Counted from the first letter of the stretch, positions 1 through 8,780 are shown. The stretch is 64,000 bases of DNA from Haliscomenobacter sp033763495 (GCF_033763495.1 NZ_JANRKL010000019.1:18941-82940), one strand, 5' to 3'. Notes: a model not told the origin generated them from the sequence alone. Numbers and translations are program-made.

Positions 1-957
1 CAGGCAGATCTGGCGGATTCAACCTTGAATTTCAGCTTTGGGCTGCGCGGCACCCGCTACAATGAGAGCAATTACCTCTCGCCGCGGCTTGGGGTGTTTG
101 TAAAAGTATCGGACGAGTTTCGTTTAAAGGCCTCCTGGAGTATTTACCAGCAGTTTTTGTACCAGTTTTTCCACGAGGATATTTACGGTCGTTCTTATCC
201 CTATTGGGTTTTGGCCAAAGGTGACCCGCGTTTTCCGGTGACTACAGCGCACAACACCATGTTGGGTGCCAATTTCCGGAAAGGTAGTTTTGAATTAGAT
301 GCGGAGTTTTATGTCAAAAACACCAATAATATGGTGGAGCATGCCCGTACCTTGGTGGCTTTGCCCGATTCTTTTGAATACAAATTCACCACCTTTAAGG
401 GCACTGGAAAAACCATAGGTTTAGACCTCCTGCTCAAAAAGTCCTTCCCTCATTACGATACCTGGGTCGCTTATACGCTGAGCAAAAGCAGCCAAAGTTT
501 TCCCAATATCGCCCGCGGACAGTGGTTTGCTTCCCCCAACGACCGTCGCCATCAATTGAAATGGATCAACCAATACAACTGGAAAAAATTTGATTTTTCG
601 CTGGCTTATGTTTTTGCTTCGGGCCGCCCGTACACCGACTTATCCAAATTGAGTGGGACCACTCCGGCCGATCGGGTAGAAATCACCCCCGAAAGTCGCC
701 TTTCCTACCTCGACGACTACCATCGCGTCGACTTCGCTACGACCTATTCTTTCCACATTGGCAAAACCAATGTGCAAACCAATCTCAGCTTCTTTAATTT
801 GTTCAACCACCAAAACGTGAAGTACCGCCAGTATATCTATTCCTTTGTGCCAGCTGACCCACGTACCGGGCAGACCAAACCGCAGAATACGGTGCAGGGG
901 TTGGAGCTGCAGTCGTTGGATTTTACGACTTCGGTGGGAGTGGTGGTGCGGTTTTGA
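1..957 (+). CDS. TonB-dependent outer-membrane receptor, C-terminal part (5' end outside window)
   Basis: The frame is open from base 1 to a TGA at 955-957, so the true start lies upstream of the window. The translated part is the beta-barrel end of a TonB-dependent receptor: alternating aromatic/polar strands, a run of FNLFNHQN that is typical of the last strands (residues vary, but NLFN is a hallmark), and a terminal aromatic residue (…VVVRF) of the kind used for barrel insertion by BAM. Such receptors import siderophores, glycans or other large ligands through the outer membrane using TonB energy. The plug domain and any ligand clue are outside the window, so the substrate cannot be stated. 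It is followed by a large inverted repeat and converges with the next gene. Confidence 0.8.
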   Translation, partial: QADLADSTLNFSFGLRGTRYNESNYLSPRLGVFVKVSDEFRLKASWSIYQQFLYQFFHEDIYGRSYPYWVLAKGDPRFPVTTAHNTMLGANFRKGSFELDAEFYVKNTNNMVEHARTLVALPDSFEYKFTTFKGTGKTIGLDLLLKKSFPHYDTWVAYTLSKSSQSFPNIARGQWFASPNDRRHQLKWINQYNWKKFDFSLAYVFASGRPYTDLSKLSGTTPADRVEITPESRLSYLDDYHRVDFATTYSFHIGKTNVQTNLSFFNLFNHQNVKYRQYIYSFVPADPRTGQTKPQNTVQGLELQSLDFTTSVGVVVRF

Positions 958-997
958 GGGGAAATTTTGTTAGGCTAGATTGGATTTAACCTCAGTT

Positions 998-1226
998 TTT
1001 TTAACCGCAGAGTTTCTCAGAGTACACACAGAGTTTCTCAGAGTTTTTAAGTTAAGCCATCTGCGATGGCAAAGATTACTCAGAGGCGGCATTGAATAGC
1101 AGCTAGTACGAAAAAATCAAATTTCAGAAGTGCCCGAACACTCGCCACCGCAGGTGGCAAACTCCTTAAACTAAAATAAACTCCGAGAAACTCTGCGTGT
1201 ACTCTGAGAAACTCTGCGGTTAAAAA
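998..1226. repeat. 49-bp inverted repeat with ~130-bp loop, between convergent genes
   Basis: Bases 998-1046 and 1178-1226 are inverted copies differing at only a couple of positions. Each arm itself contains a near-tandem duplication of GAGTTTCTCAGAG-type sequence. Two small hairpins lie in the loop (GCCAT..ATGGC near 1056-1070 and GCCACC..GGTGGC near 1144-1158). The element fills most of the 384-base gap between a plus-strand gene ending at 957 and a minus-strand gene ending at 1342, so it could serve as a bidirectional terminator, although it is far larger than a normal one. Any apparent reading frame here is a by-product of the repeat. Confidence 0.85.
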
Positions 1227-1341
1227 CTGCGTAATGTGAGCTCTTAAGTCATGTACTCGGAACTCAAAAGACCCCTTTACTATAATGATTGTACATTGTA
1301 TCAATTGCCTGATAACCAACTTACCTAAAATCTAAGCACCC

Positions 1342-3666
1342 TCAAGTCACCTGATACCTCTTCAACCACAACTCAAACAAAGGTACCCGCAGTCGCCATT
1401 TTCCTTCCTCCGCTACAATAAACTGGTGATCTTCCAACACCAAAATAGCCCGTTCATCCGTCGGCTGTTCGCCATTCAGGATTTGCCGTACGGTAGGTTT
1501 CAAACCCCGGTTTTCACAAAACTGATTCCAGAACAAATTCACCACGCCATCATCGGGCATCAGCAGCGCTTGTTTCAGCGCAGCCTGATAATCCGCTTCG
1601 CTAACCGCCCGGCTTTCCCGCCCTTGTTTGTTGACAATGGTCACGATTTCCCGGCAGATTTTTTGCAACAAACAGGGATGCCCCTGGGTTTCCTGGTACA
1701 TTTTTTCCAGCAATTCCTCCGGGTATTTTAGACCCACCAGATTGATCAGTTTGAAGGAATCCGTGCGGTTGAGGTAATCCACCAGCAGGCGCTCGGCTTG
1801 TACAAAGTACTCGCTCCAGTTGGGGCTGCGCAGTTCGGAGAGAAAGTCGGCTCCGGCAAACAATAGCACGACCTTGTTCTGGCTTTGCGACCAGGCGCGG
1901 ATGGCACCGAGCAGTTGAGCGGCTTCTTCGGGCCGGGTTTGTAAAATTTGGTGCAATACTTCGTATTCGTCAATGGCGATGACTAGGCGGGTTTCTTGTT
2001 CTTGGGCCAGGGCGTCGAGTGCGTCGCGGAAAACTTGCCAGGCGGCCAGCCAGGCTTCAGGTAGTTCCAGACTCGGAGCGGCTTTGCGCAGCATGCTCTC
2101 ATGGATGCGCTGCCAAAGTTTTTGCAACAGCTCCGGCAGCGGCAAACCCGGATGCTCCTGCATATCAAAAGCCACCACCTGGAACTTACGATCCAAAATG
2201 CGCGGCAAAAAAGCAATCAAAGAACTTTTGCCGACCCGCCGCTGGCCCTGAATAAAAAACAGAGGCATTTGGGCTGCGGTGAGCACCCGGTTTTTAAAGG
2301 CATCGCGTAGGTCTTCGCGGCCCAGGAAAAGCTCGCCATCTTCGGGTTTGAGTTTTTCACCGCCGCGGTAGATGTTGGGGGCGATGGGCTCTTCGGCTTC
2401 GGCTTCTAGTTCTAGTTCACGGAGTTTTTCGGTGGCGGATTTTTGCCAGAGCTCAAGTGCCTGAACGAAGTATTGACCCCATACACGGGGTTGTTGGAGC
2501 GCAAAGTCGTAGAGTTTATTGAGTTCTGTACGGTAGTTTTTGAAATAGGCTACCTTGCGGCGAATATTGCTTTCTTGTTCTACATCGAGTAGAGCGAGGC
2601 GGGTGGTTTCGATTTGGGGCTGCCACTCGGTGCTGGGGAGGGGGATGAGGAGACGACTGAGGTCGATAAACCAAGATTTGTCTTCATGCCAAAGGGTCTC
2701 CCGATCCAGGATTGGAAAACTTTTGAATGCATCAGAATCTCCTCTTTGTTGTCGCCATTGGCCTGCTATGGCGGCTAAACGGATCAACCAAGCCAGTTTT
2801 TTTTGTAAGGGCCTTTGTTTGAATAAAAATTGGCTGAAATTGAGCGCTTCTTCGGGGCTTTCATAAGCTTCTTTTTGGAAAGAAAACTGGATGTTAGGCA
2901 ACGCAAAAAAAATTACTCCATCCCAATGATAGGGGTTGAATTGTAATGAGCTACTTTTGAGGAAACCAAAGAGTAAATAAACCAGATAAAGGTAAATTCT
3001 ATAGTAAAAAAAGGGCCAACTCAGCAGAAATCCCAAACCGACCAACAAACCGAACTCCAACCCTACCGCCAAATTGAACGACAAAACTCCTACTAAACCT
3101 AACTCCAAACCTACCACCAAACCTGCCGACACACCTCTCACCAAACTTCCTGTCCAACTCCACGCCAAACCTCCTGCCAAACCTCCTGCCAAACCGAACG
3201 CCAAACCTCCTGCCAAACTGAACGCCAAACCGAACGCCAAACCGAACATCAAACCGAACGCCAAACTAAAAAACAAACCTAACATCAAATCTAACGCCAA
3301 ACTTACTGCCAAACCGATTGCCAAACCGATTACCAAACCTCTTGAAAAGTCCCAAATACTAAATTGAAAAAGAAGGCTCCAATTTTTTGTAAAATCGATC
3401 GACCAGGTTTCACTGATTGTTGATTTAAAAGCATTCGGGAAATGGAGAGGCAAATCCAATCCACAGATTGACAGCAACAACAGCCCATAGATGAGGCTAC
3501 TCAAAATAGCAATGCCAAGCAAAGGCATCAATATTACCCTAAGCCGATTTTTCCATCCTTTGATCGTATCTGAGTACTCTTTTAGCAGTATCGGCTCAAA
3601 CATCAACCACCACAATACCTCCCACCCATTCCTCGGCTTCCGTACCTCATCTTCTCCCATTTCCAT
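1342..3666 (-). CDS. STAND/AAA-type ATPase with glycine-zipper membrane domain
   Basis: A 774-residue protein. The N-terminus (about residues 1-235) is membrane-embedded: a first hydrophobic segment at 41-70, then about 100 residues (110-220) made largely of a four-residue FGLA/GGLA repeat that puts Gly every fourth position (GxxxG zippers). A linker of about 210 residues precedes an ATPase domain with Walker A GQRRVGKSS (474-482), Walker B LVIAIDE (561-567) and a C-terminal winged-helix-like region, as in bacterial AAA/STAND ATPases of the ORC/archaeal-ATPase type. The first 20 bases overlap the end of the upstream EAD11 gene, so the two are translationally coupled. ATG at 3666 and ATG at 3660 are both possible starts. 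I infer a signal-gated membrane effector. The general ATPase class is known, but this architecture is not one I can name. Confidence 0.72.
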   Translation of the reverse strand: MEMGEDEVRKPRNGWEVLWWLMFEPILLKEYSDTIKGWKNRLRVILMPLLGIAILSSLIYGLLLLSICGLDLPLHFPNAFKSTISETWSIDFTKNWSLLFQFSIWDFSRGLVIGLAIGLAVSLALDLMLGLFFSLAFGLMFGLAFGLAFSLAGGLAFGLAGGLAGGLAWSWTGSLVRGVSAGLVVGLELGLVGVLSFNLAVGLEFGLLVGLGFLLSWPFFYYRIYLYLVYLLFGFLKSSSLQFNPYHWDGVIFFALPNIQFSFQKEAYESPEEALNFSQFLFKQRPLQKKLAWLIRLAAIAGQWRQQRGDSDAFKSFPILDRETLWHEDKSWFIDLSRLLIPLPSTEWQPQIETTRLALLDVEQESNIRRKVAYFKNYRTELNKLYDFALQQPRVWGQYFVQALELWQKSATEKLRELELEAEAEEPIAPNIYRGGEKLKPEDGELFLGREDLRDAFKNRVLTAAQMPLFFIQGQRRVGKSSLIAFLPRILDRKFQVVAFDMQEHPGLPLPELLQKLWQRIHESMLRKAAPSLELPEAWLAAWQVFRDALDALAQEQETRLVIAIDEYEVLHQILQTRPEEAAQLLGAIRAWSQSQNKVVLLFAGADFLSELRSPNWSEYFVQAERLLVDYLNRTDSFKLINLVGLKYPEELLEKMYQETQGHPCLLQKICREIVTIVNKQGRESRAVSEADYQAALKQALLMPDDGVVNLFWNQFCENRGLKPTVRQILNGEQPTDERAILVLEDHQFIVAEEGKWRLRVPLFELWLKRYQVT
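3166..3346 (-). repeat. 12-bp coding tandem repeat specifying FGLA units
   Basis: Inside the membrane ATPase gene the plus strand shows about fifteen degenerate copies of a 12-base unit of the form CCAAAC + CTCCTG/CGAACG. On the coding (minus) strand each unit encodes four residues, F/G-G-L-A. The sixth bases vary while the CCAAAC half is kept, which indicates selection for the glycine/leucine pattern plus slippage-type expansion. The repeat may change copy number between strains. Confidence 0.85.
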
Positions 3667-4720
3667 TCAATTTTTGCCGTTTTTCAATCAATAATCGTTT
3701 GATGTCCTTTTTATCCGAAGTAGGGTTGGCTTCCAGCTCGGTAAGCAGCGCCTCCAGCAAAGCATGCGTATGATTCGGTTCCGTTTCCAATTGTTCTTGC
3801 AAGTACACACAAGTTTCTTCCCCTAGCTCCGGTACTCGCCGCCGAATCTCCGCCCCAAGTTGCTCATAAGTCAACTGATTCAATTCAATCTCCGGTAGCG
3901 TCAGCGGTGAAGACTGGGTGCCAAACATCCGGTGCGAAACACTTTCGTACACCGAAAGCCAGAGCACCGAAAAAGACTCGTTTTTCAAGGTGTTCAACTT
4001 CACAAAAAAGTCGTAGCTAAAACCCGCATCCATTTCTGATTTGCCCGCAAACATATCATCAACGTTTTCGAGCACAAAGAGTACGGGTTTTTGATGGAGG
4101 CGGGCACTATTGCGGATGATTTCCACCAAATCCTCGCCGGGCTGGGCAGGCACTTTGGCTTTGGAGGCCACTATCGCCAAAAAATCGGGGTAACTTTTGA
4201 TGAAATCCGAGAGTTTTACCCGTACCACCTGTACCTCATCCTGAATGCCACAAGCTTCCAGGTCTTCCATAAAACGATGGCGGCCCCAGCCGGGTTTGCC
4301 GAGTAGCTGGAGGGAATCGGGTAGGCGGGCGATCATGTTTTTTACCTGGGCGGCGCGTAGGGCGTGCTCGAATTGGAATTTTTTGACGTCCAGTTTGGGG
4401 AAGGTGGGGGCGGGGTGGAGGGGAACTAAGGGCTCGGGTTGAGGCTGTACAGTGGGCGCTTCAAAACCCAATTCCATTTCATCCAACAATTTTAATAAAC
4501 CATTTGTAACCTGGTTTTGAATGAGTACAAATGCTTCATGACTAATGATACCCAAGCGATTTTCTTCGCTTATGGACTTGAAACGGGAGCTTTGTTGAAT
4601 AACTTCATTCTGTTTGGGACTGCCTTTTAATTGTGAGATGAGTTTGGACAAAGCCACTTCGATCTTACTATTGGCAAGTAACTGTTTTATTTCTGTTATA
4701 AATGGAGCTGGTGTTTTCAT
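3647..4720 (-). CDS. EAD11-type adaptor fused to a degenerate P-loop ATPase
   Basis: A 357-residue protein. Residues about 6-84 match the pattern of effector-associated domain 11 (EAD11): a helix with alternating charged/leucine residues, then SSRFKSISEENRLGIIS and a final LLKLLDEME helix. EADs are homotypic adaptors known from Bacteroidota and other bacteria in caspase/STAND conflict proteins. A proline-rich linker (90-108) leads to an ATPase-like domain whose P-loop reads GKPGWGRHR (141-149). The expected Lys and Ser/Thr are Arg and His, so ATP hydrolysis is probably lost. A Walker B-like strand (VLFVLENVDD) is present. It is the first gene of the pair and overlaps the membrane ATPase by 20 bases. 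I infer a sensor/adaptor that pairs with the active ATPase and with EAD-bearing partners elsewhere. Confidence 0.7.
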   Translation of the reverse strand: MKTPAPFITEIKQLLANSKIEVALSKLISQLKGSPKQNEVIQQSSRFKSISEENRLGIISHEAFVLIQNQVTNGLLKLLDEMELGFEAPTVQPQPEPLVPLHPAPTFPKLDVKKFQFEHALRAAQVKNMIARLPDSLQLLGKPGWGRHRFMEDLEACGIQDEVQVVRVKLSDFIKSYPDFLAIVASKAKVPAQPGEDLVEIIRNSARLHQKPVLFVLENVDDMFAGKSEMDAGFSYDFFVKLNTLKNESFSVLWLSVYESVSHRMFGTQSSPLTLPEIELNQLTYEQLGAEIRRRVPELGEETCVYLQEQLETEPNHTHALLEALLTELEANPTSDKKDIKRLLIEKRQKLNGNGRR

Positions 4721-4775
4721 TCTATGGAGCGGATTTAGGCAAATTTTTAATCCAGCTACGCTGTATTTTTAGCTG

Positions 4776-5215
4776 CCACAAATTGCACAAATTTTCACAA
4801 ATTGAGGCACAAACTTTAGTTATGAGCAGTGAAAAGTAATATCCAGCATTTTTGTAGCTTTGCAGCTTTAATTTAACCACGAGGACGTTAATGCGCTTTG
4901 CGCTGGGGAGGCTTCGCCTCTCTTTGCTAAAAGCGACGCAATGGCAAAACGGATGCCACGGATGCCACGGATTAGAACGGATTTTGACTCACCTTCGGCT
5001 CGTCCTTTTCCGCCTGTGGCGGAAAAAAATCCGTTTTTATCCGTGGCATCCGTGGCATCCGTTTTGCCATCCTGCCGCTTTGGCTGAATTAAATCGAGTG
5101 TGAGCAATTATCATTATTATTTCTTACCACTCGTTGCTATGGTTTGCCCTTTTGTGGGCTTCGTCACACGAACGCAGTGAGTGTGCCCATTTGTGAAAAT
5201 TTGTGCAATTTGTGG
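4776..5215. repeat. Nested inverted repeats (27-bp outer, 45-bp inner, 9-bp core hairpin)
   Basis: The 680-base gap between divergent genes holds a three-level palindrome. The outer arms 4776-4802 and 5189-5215 are perfect 27-bp inverted copies. The inner arms 4941-4985 and 5026-5070 are 45-bp inverted copies with a few mismatches, each containing a tandem GGATGCCAC duplication. At the centre 5006-5014 and 5018-5026 form a perfect 9-bp stem with a TGT loop. Only minus- and plus-strand promoters for the flanking genes are otherwise expected here. Short open frames in this stretch are repeat by-products. The rest of 4721-5400 shows no gene. Confidence 0.88.
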
Positions 5216-5400
5216 CTAAAATTTACCCCGCGGCTTCCACCCCAAGCTTGTTATTACTTTCCCAAAATGCCATCTTAATCCTGCATTTTTTCCCAAAAGC
5301 ATTTATCTTGCCACCTCGTACAATCCACTAGCTGCAATTTTTTTGTGCCAGGTATCTAGCCTTTAGGTACCCTGACACCTCATTTATTCAACCCAAATCC

Positions 5401-7569
5401 ATGCGCAGCTTCCTGTCTCTAATTGTTTTTTTCGCTAGCCTTTCCCTTTGGGCAGGTCCCGTCAAAACCACCGAATTCATCAAAGTGGACCAATTCGGCT
5501 ACTTCTGCCAATCCAAAAAAATGGCCGTCATTGCAGATCCCCAGGCGGGTTTCAATGCCAGTGAAACGTTCTCCCCCGGCCTGGGCAACAACCAATACCA
5601 GGTGCGCCGCTGGGACAATGATCAGGCCGTATTCACTGGCACACTCCAGGTCTGGAATAACGGCAATACCCACGGCCAATCCGGCGACCGGGGTTGGTGG
5701 TTTGACTTCAGCACCGTAAGTACTCCCGGCAGTTACTACATCTACGATTTGGCCAATCAGGTCGGTTCCTTTCGTTTTGAAATCGGGGACCAGGTGTATG
5801 ATGAAGTGCTGCGCCAGGCGGTGCGGATGTTTTTTTACCAAAGAATCAACTTCGCCAAAAACACACCCTATGTGGATGCCAAATGGGTGGACGGCGCCTG
5901 TTACGGCGGCCCCAATCAAGACAAAGCCGCCCGCAGCCGCTACGACAAAAGCAACCCCGCCACTGCCCGCGATGTGAGTGGCGGCTGGTTTGATGCAGGG
6001 GACCCCAACAAGTACACGACTTTTACTTTTGATCCTCTGCTCAACATGTTGGAAGCCTATCGGCTCAATCCGACTGTATTTAAAGACAATTACAACATTC
6101 CCGAGTCGGGCAATGGCATCCCCGATCTGCTCGATGAAATCAAGTGGGAACTGGATTGGCTCAAACGCATGCAAGACGCCACGGGTACCAATGGTTTGAT
6201 GATCAAGGTGGGCGTCGACAATTTTAATGAAGTGCCCGCACTGCCCAGTTTGGATACCCGCCCACGCTATTGGGTGGGGGAATGTACCTCGGCCACAATT
6301 ACCGGAGCGGCCATCTTTGCCTGCGCCGGACAGGTGTACAAGTCCTTATCCGATCCCGCCCTGCAAGCTTATGGCCAGGACCTGATCGACCGCGCCGTCA
6401 AAGCCTGGGCCAGAGCCCTGGCCACCACTCAAAACCTGAGTACTTTTGAAACCGCTTGCGACGACCAAAACATCACCTCCGGCGATGCCGACCGGGATGC
6501 GGGCAGCCAATTGGGCAACGCGGTAGCTGCCGCCATTTACCTCTTTGAAGCAACGGGTAACGCGGCTTATAAAACCCAGATCGATGCCCATTATGACAAA
6601 ATTCGCCCCGTCAACGAAAATTACTGGCACCCTTACAACATGGGTGTTTGTTTTGCCTTGCTCAAATACGCCGGAATGCCCAATGCCAGTTTGGCCGCCG
6701 TTAGCAAAATTCGCAGCCAGAAGGCCGGCATGAATTACGCCTTTTCCATCAACAACTACCAAAACAAAACTGATCTCTACCGGGCCTACATGGAGGATTG
6801 GGCGCACCATTGGGGTAGCAACAACATCCGCTCCAATTCCGGGCTGCTCAACCTGGATTTTATCCATTTTGGCATCAATACCCCCCAACATGCTCTTTAT
6901 TTGGAAGTAGCCGAGCAGTACCTACATTGGCTGCACGGGGTAAACCCACTAACGATGGTCATGCTCAGCAACATGTATGGGTATGGGGGCGAAAAATGTG
7001 TGAATGAATTGTATCATCATTGGTACAAGGACAAATCGGATTGGGACAATGCCCTGACCTCGCCCAAAGGCCCGCCACCGGGTTATGTGACGGGAGGGCC
7101 AAACAAGGATTTTTCAGTGAAAACCATCTCACCGCCCGCATCCCAGCCAGCCCAAAAGAGTTACAAAGACTGGAACTTCAGTTGGCCTGAAAACTCCTGG
7201 GAAATCAGTGAACCCGCCATTTATTATCAGGGGGCTTATATCGCGCTGCTGAGTCGGATCATTGGGGCTGGATCGGGCTGTAGTCCATCTACAGGGCTGA
7301 ATGATGCGCCAAGATTAGAAGCGCGGATGCAGATTGTGCCGCAGCCCAATCAGGGCGTATTTACCTTGGTGTATGAGGCTGAAGAGGCAGGAGCTAGTTC
7401 CCTTCGCCTTCGCGATGTACAAGGACGTTTGTTGTGGGAAAAAAAGGTGGATGTCTTGTCTGGAGAGAACAGGATTGAAGTGGCGGTAAATAAGGTTCTT
7501 GCGGGAATATACCTATTTGAACTGCGTACGGAAAGTGGGGTAGGGGTGAAGAAGGTGTTGGTGGAATAA
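5401..7569 (+). CDS. Glycoside hydrolase family 9 cellulase with T9SS sorting domain
   Basis: A 722-residue secreted enzyme: signal peptide (1-18), an N-terminal CelD_N-type immunoglobulin-like domain (about 22-105) and a GH9 (alpha/alpha)6 catalytic domain (about 115-625). The GGWFDAGDPNKY motif near 192-203 supplies the catalytic Asp pair, and NSWEISEPAI near 598-607 carries the likely general-acid Glu. GH9 enzymes hydrolyse beta-1,4-glucans such as cellulose with inversion. The last ~80 residues (MQIVPQPNQGVFTLVYE … GIYLFELRT … KKVLVE) are a type A T9SS C-terminal sorting domain, so the protein is exported through type IX secretion and probably surface-attached. The ATG at 5401 fits the signal peptide. 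It is monocistronic and converges with the SDR gene. Confidence 0.93.
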   Translation: MRSFLSLIVFFASLSLWAGPVKTTEFIKVDQFGYFCQSKKMAVIADPQAGFNASETFSPGLGNNQYQVRRWDNDQAVFTGTLQVWNNGNTHGQSGDRGWWFDFSTVSTPGSYYIYDLANQVGSFRFEIGDQVYDEVLRQAVRMFFYQRINFAKNTPYVDAKWVDGACYGGPNQDKAARSRYDKSNPATARDVSGGWFDAGDPNKYTTFTFDPLLNMLEAYRLNPTVFKDNYNIPESGNGIPDLLDEIKWELDWLKRMQDATGTNGLMIKVGVDNFNEVPALPSLDTRPRYWVGECTSATITGAAIFACAGQVYKSLSDPALQAYGQDLIDRAVKAWARALATTQNLSTFETACDDQNITSGDADRDAGSQLGNAVAAAIYLFEATGNAAYKTQIDAHYDKIRPVNENYWHPYNMGVCFALLKYAGMPNASLAAVSKIRSQKAGMNYAFSINNYQNKTDLYRAYMEDWAHHWGSNNIRSNSGLLNLDFIHFGINTPQHALYLEVAEQYLHWLHGVNPLTMVMLSNMYGYGGEKCVNELYHHWYKDKSDWDNALTSPKGPPPGYVTGGPNKDFSVKTISPPASQPAQKSYKDWNFSWPENSWEISEPAIYYQGAYIALLSRIIGAGSGCSPSTGLNDAPRLEARMQIVPQPNQGVFTLVYEAEEAGASSLRLRDVQGRLLWEKKVDVLSGENRIEVAVNKVLAGIYLFELRTESGVGVKKVLVE

Positions 7570-7599
7570 ATAAAGGATCATCAGCCCGAGTTTTGGCTC

Positions 7600-7707
7600 C
7601 TGAGGTGATTCCTTGAGTGCCTCAAGTTTCTTAGGTGGTGAAAGAATACCCTGCGTAGCAGTTTTTTTACCACCTAAGAAACCATAGAAACCTTAGATTC
7701 ACCTCAG
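7600..7707. terminator. Imperfect inverted repeat, likely bidirectional terminator
   Basis: Between convergent genes, 7626-7639 and 7669-7682 are perfect 14-bp inverted copies (…CTTAGGTGGT / ACCACCTAAG…). The pairing resumes at the outer ends (CTGAGGTGA at 7600-7608 with TCACCTCAG at 7699-7707). A T7 run sits next to the right arm. The CTTAGGTGGT core recurs near 63671 and, as CTAAGGTGGT, near 63824, so this is also a dispersed repeat family. Confidence 0.7.
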
Positions 7708-7714
7708 CTAGACC

Positions 7715-8470
7715 TTACGGCTGCACACTCACCGCTGTCCAACCCCCATCCACTACCAAGGTTTGCCCGGTAATGTGCCGAGCCTGGGGCGAGACCAAAA
7801 ACAGCGCCGCTTCCGCAATATCCAAGGGGCTGGCCGGCCTGCCCATGGGGGTGATATTGGACCAAACCTGATCGTATTCAGGATCGTTTAAGGTGCGTTC
7901 GGTAGCGGTTGCCCCGGGCGCTACGGCATTGCAGGTGATGCCATAAGGGGAGAGTTCCACCACCAGGTTTTTGGCCAAAATCTGGATTCCTCCCTTGGTC
8001 ATGGCATAGGCGCCCAGGTTTTTGTGTGCCTGAACTCCGACAACAGAAGACATCAGCAACAAACTTCCCCCTTCGCCTTGGGTACGCATTTGTTTGGCGG
8101 CAACTTGGGCCAGAAAGAAAGTCCCCCGCATATTGAGGTTCATCACTTCTTCAAATTGGGAAGGTTGGAAAGTCCAAAAATCGCCGAAATGGGTAATGCC
8201 CGCATTGGCAACGGCGATGTCCAGACGGCCAAATTCTTTGACGCAGGTTTGCACCATGCTTTCAATAAAGGGTATCTGGCTCGCATCCCCGGCACAAGCC
8301 AAACAATTGCCTCCTTCCCAACGGATTTCTTCAGCGGCGCATTCGGCCAGTTCCGGGTCCTGGTCATTGAGCAAAACGGCAGCTCCCCGCAGCGCCAACT
8401 GTCGGCAGATTTCGTAGCCGATGCCTTGCCCGGCACCAGTAACCAAAGCAACTTTTCCTGTGAATGGCAT
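7715..8470 (-). CDS. Short-chain dehydrogenase/reductase (SDR, classical)
   Basis: A 251-residue NAD(P)-dependent oxidoreductase with all classical SDR marks: the glycine-rich TGAGQGIG cofactor loop at residues 11-18, NAG in VANAGITH near 90, the catalytic Ser in LLMSSVVG, the Tyr/Lys pair in GAYAMTKGG (YxxxK), and a C-terminal DGGW. It is close in kind to glucose/3-ketoacyl or 2-keto-3-deoxy-sugar-acid dehydrogenases; the sequence alone does not fix the substrate. It lies downstream of, and on the same strand as, an IlvD/Edd-family sugar-acid dehydratase, which favours a role in sugar-acid oxidation. The 310-base spacer with a large palindrome argues for separate transcription. Confidence 0.9.
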   Translation of the reverse strand: MPFTGKVALVTGAGQGIGYEICRQLALRGAAVLLNDQDPELAECAAEEIRWEGGNCLACAGDASQIPFIESMVQTCVKEFGRLDIAVANAGITHFGDFWTFQPSQFEEVMNLNMRGTFFLAQVAAKQMRTQGEGGSLLLMSSVVGVQAHKNLGAYAMTKGGIQILAKNLVVELSPYGITCNAVAPGATATERTLNDPEYDQVWSNITPMGRPASPLDIAEAALFLVSPQARHITGQTLVVDGGWTAVSVQP

Positions 8471-8561
8471 GGGTAGGGTTTCAGGAGATAATTGGTTTTT
8501 TTTAATGGCTTAGCCGCAGATTGATGGTCAAGGAGTTGAAGAGATTAAGACTTGGTTTTAA

Positions 8562-8719
8562 TTGAGTGAAGAGTTAAGAATACATGATTTTTGAGTTTAG
8601 AAATGAGCTACCGCAGCGACTTAGACCAAGGTTGTACCCGAGTCGCTGCGGTAGCCCACTTTTAAACTCCACCTTCACTTCTAAATTCTAAAGTCATGTA
8701 TTCTTAACTCTTCACTCAA
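8562..8719. repeat. Nested perfect inverted repeats (26-bp outer, 15-bp inner)
   Basis: In the 310-base gap between two minus-strand genes, 8562-8587 pairs perfectly with 8694-8719 (26 bp). Inside it 8607-8621 pairs perfectly with 8641-8655 (15 bp, GCTACCGCAGCGACT). No gene lies in the gap. The element resembles the other large palindromes of the window in size and nesting but not in sequence. Because it lies downstream of the dehydratase it may end that transcript. Confidence 0.88.
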
Positions 8720-8780
8720 AAAAACTTATGCCCAAATTATTGGATATTCTCAATTCCCTGATAATCAAACACCCTCAAGT

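Noticed and set aside
1080..1319. 79-codon minus-strand reading frame
   Set aside because: Lies inside the large inverted repeat; Leu/Arg-rich product without protein-like pattern.
3074..3367. Plus-strand frame rich in Lys-Pro-Asn-Ala repeats
   Set aside because: It is the complement of the FGLA-coding repeat of the membrane ATPase; the minus-strand gene has full ATPase motifs.
4868..5107. Two overlapping frames on opposite strands
   Set aside because: Both are produced by the palindrome (repeated DATDKNG / CHGCHG runs); no conserved protein character.
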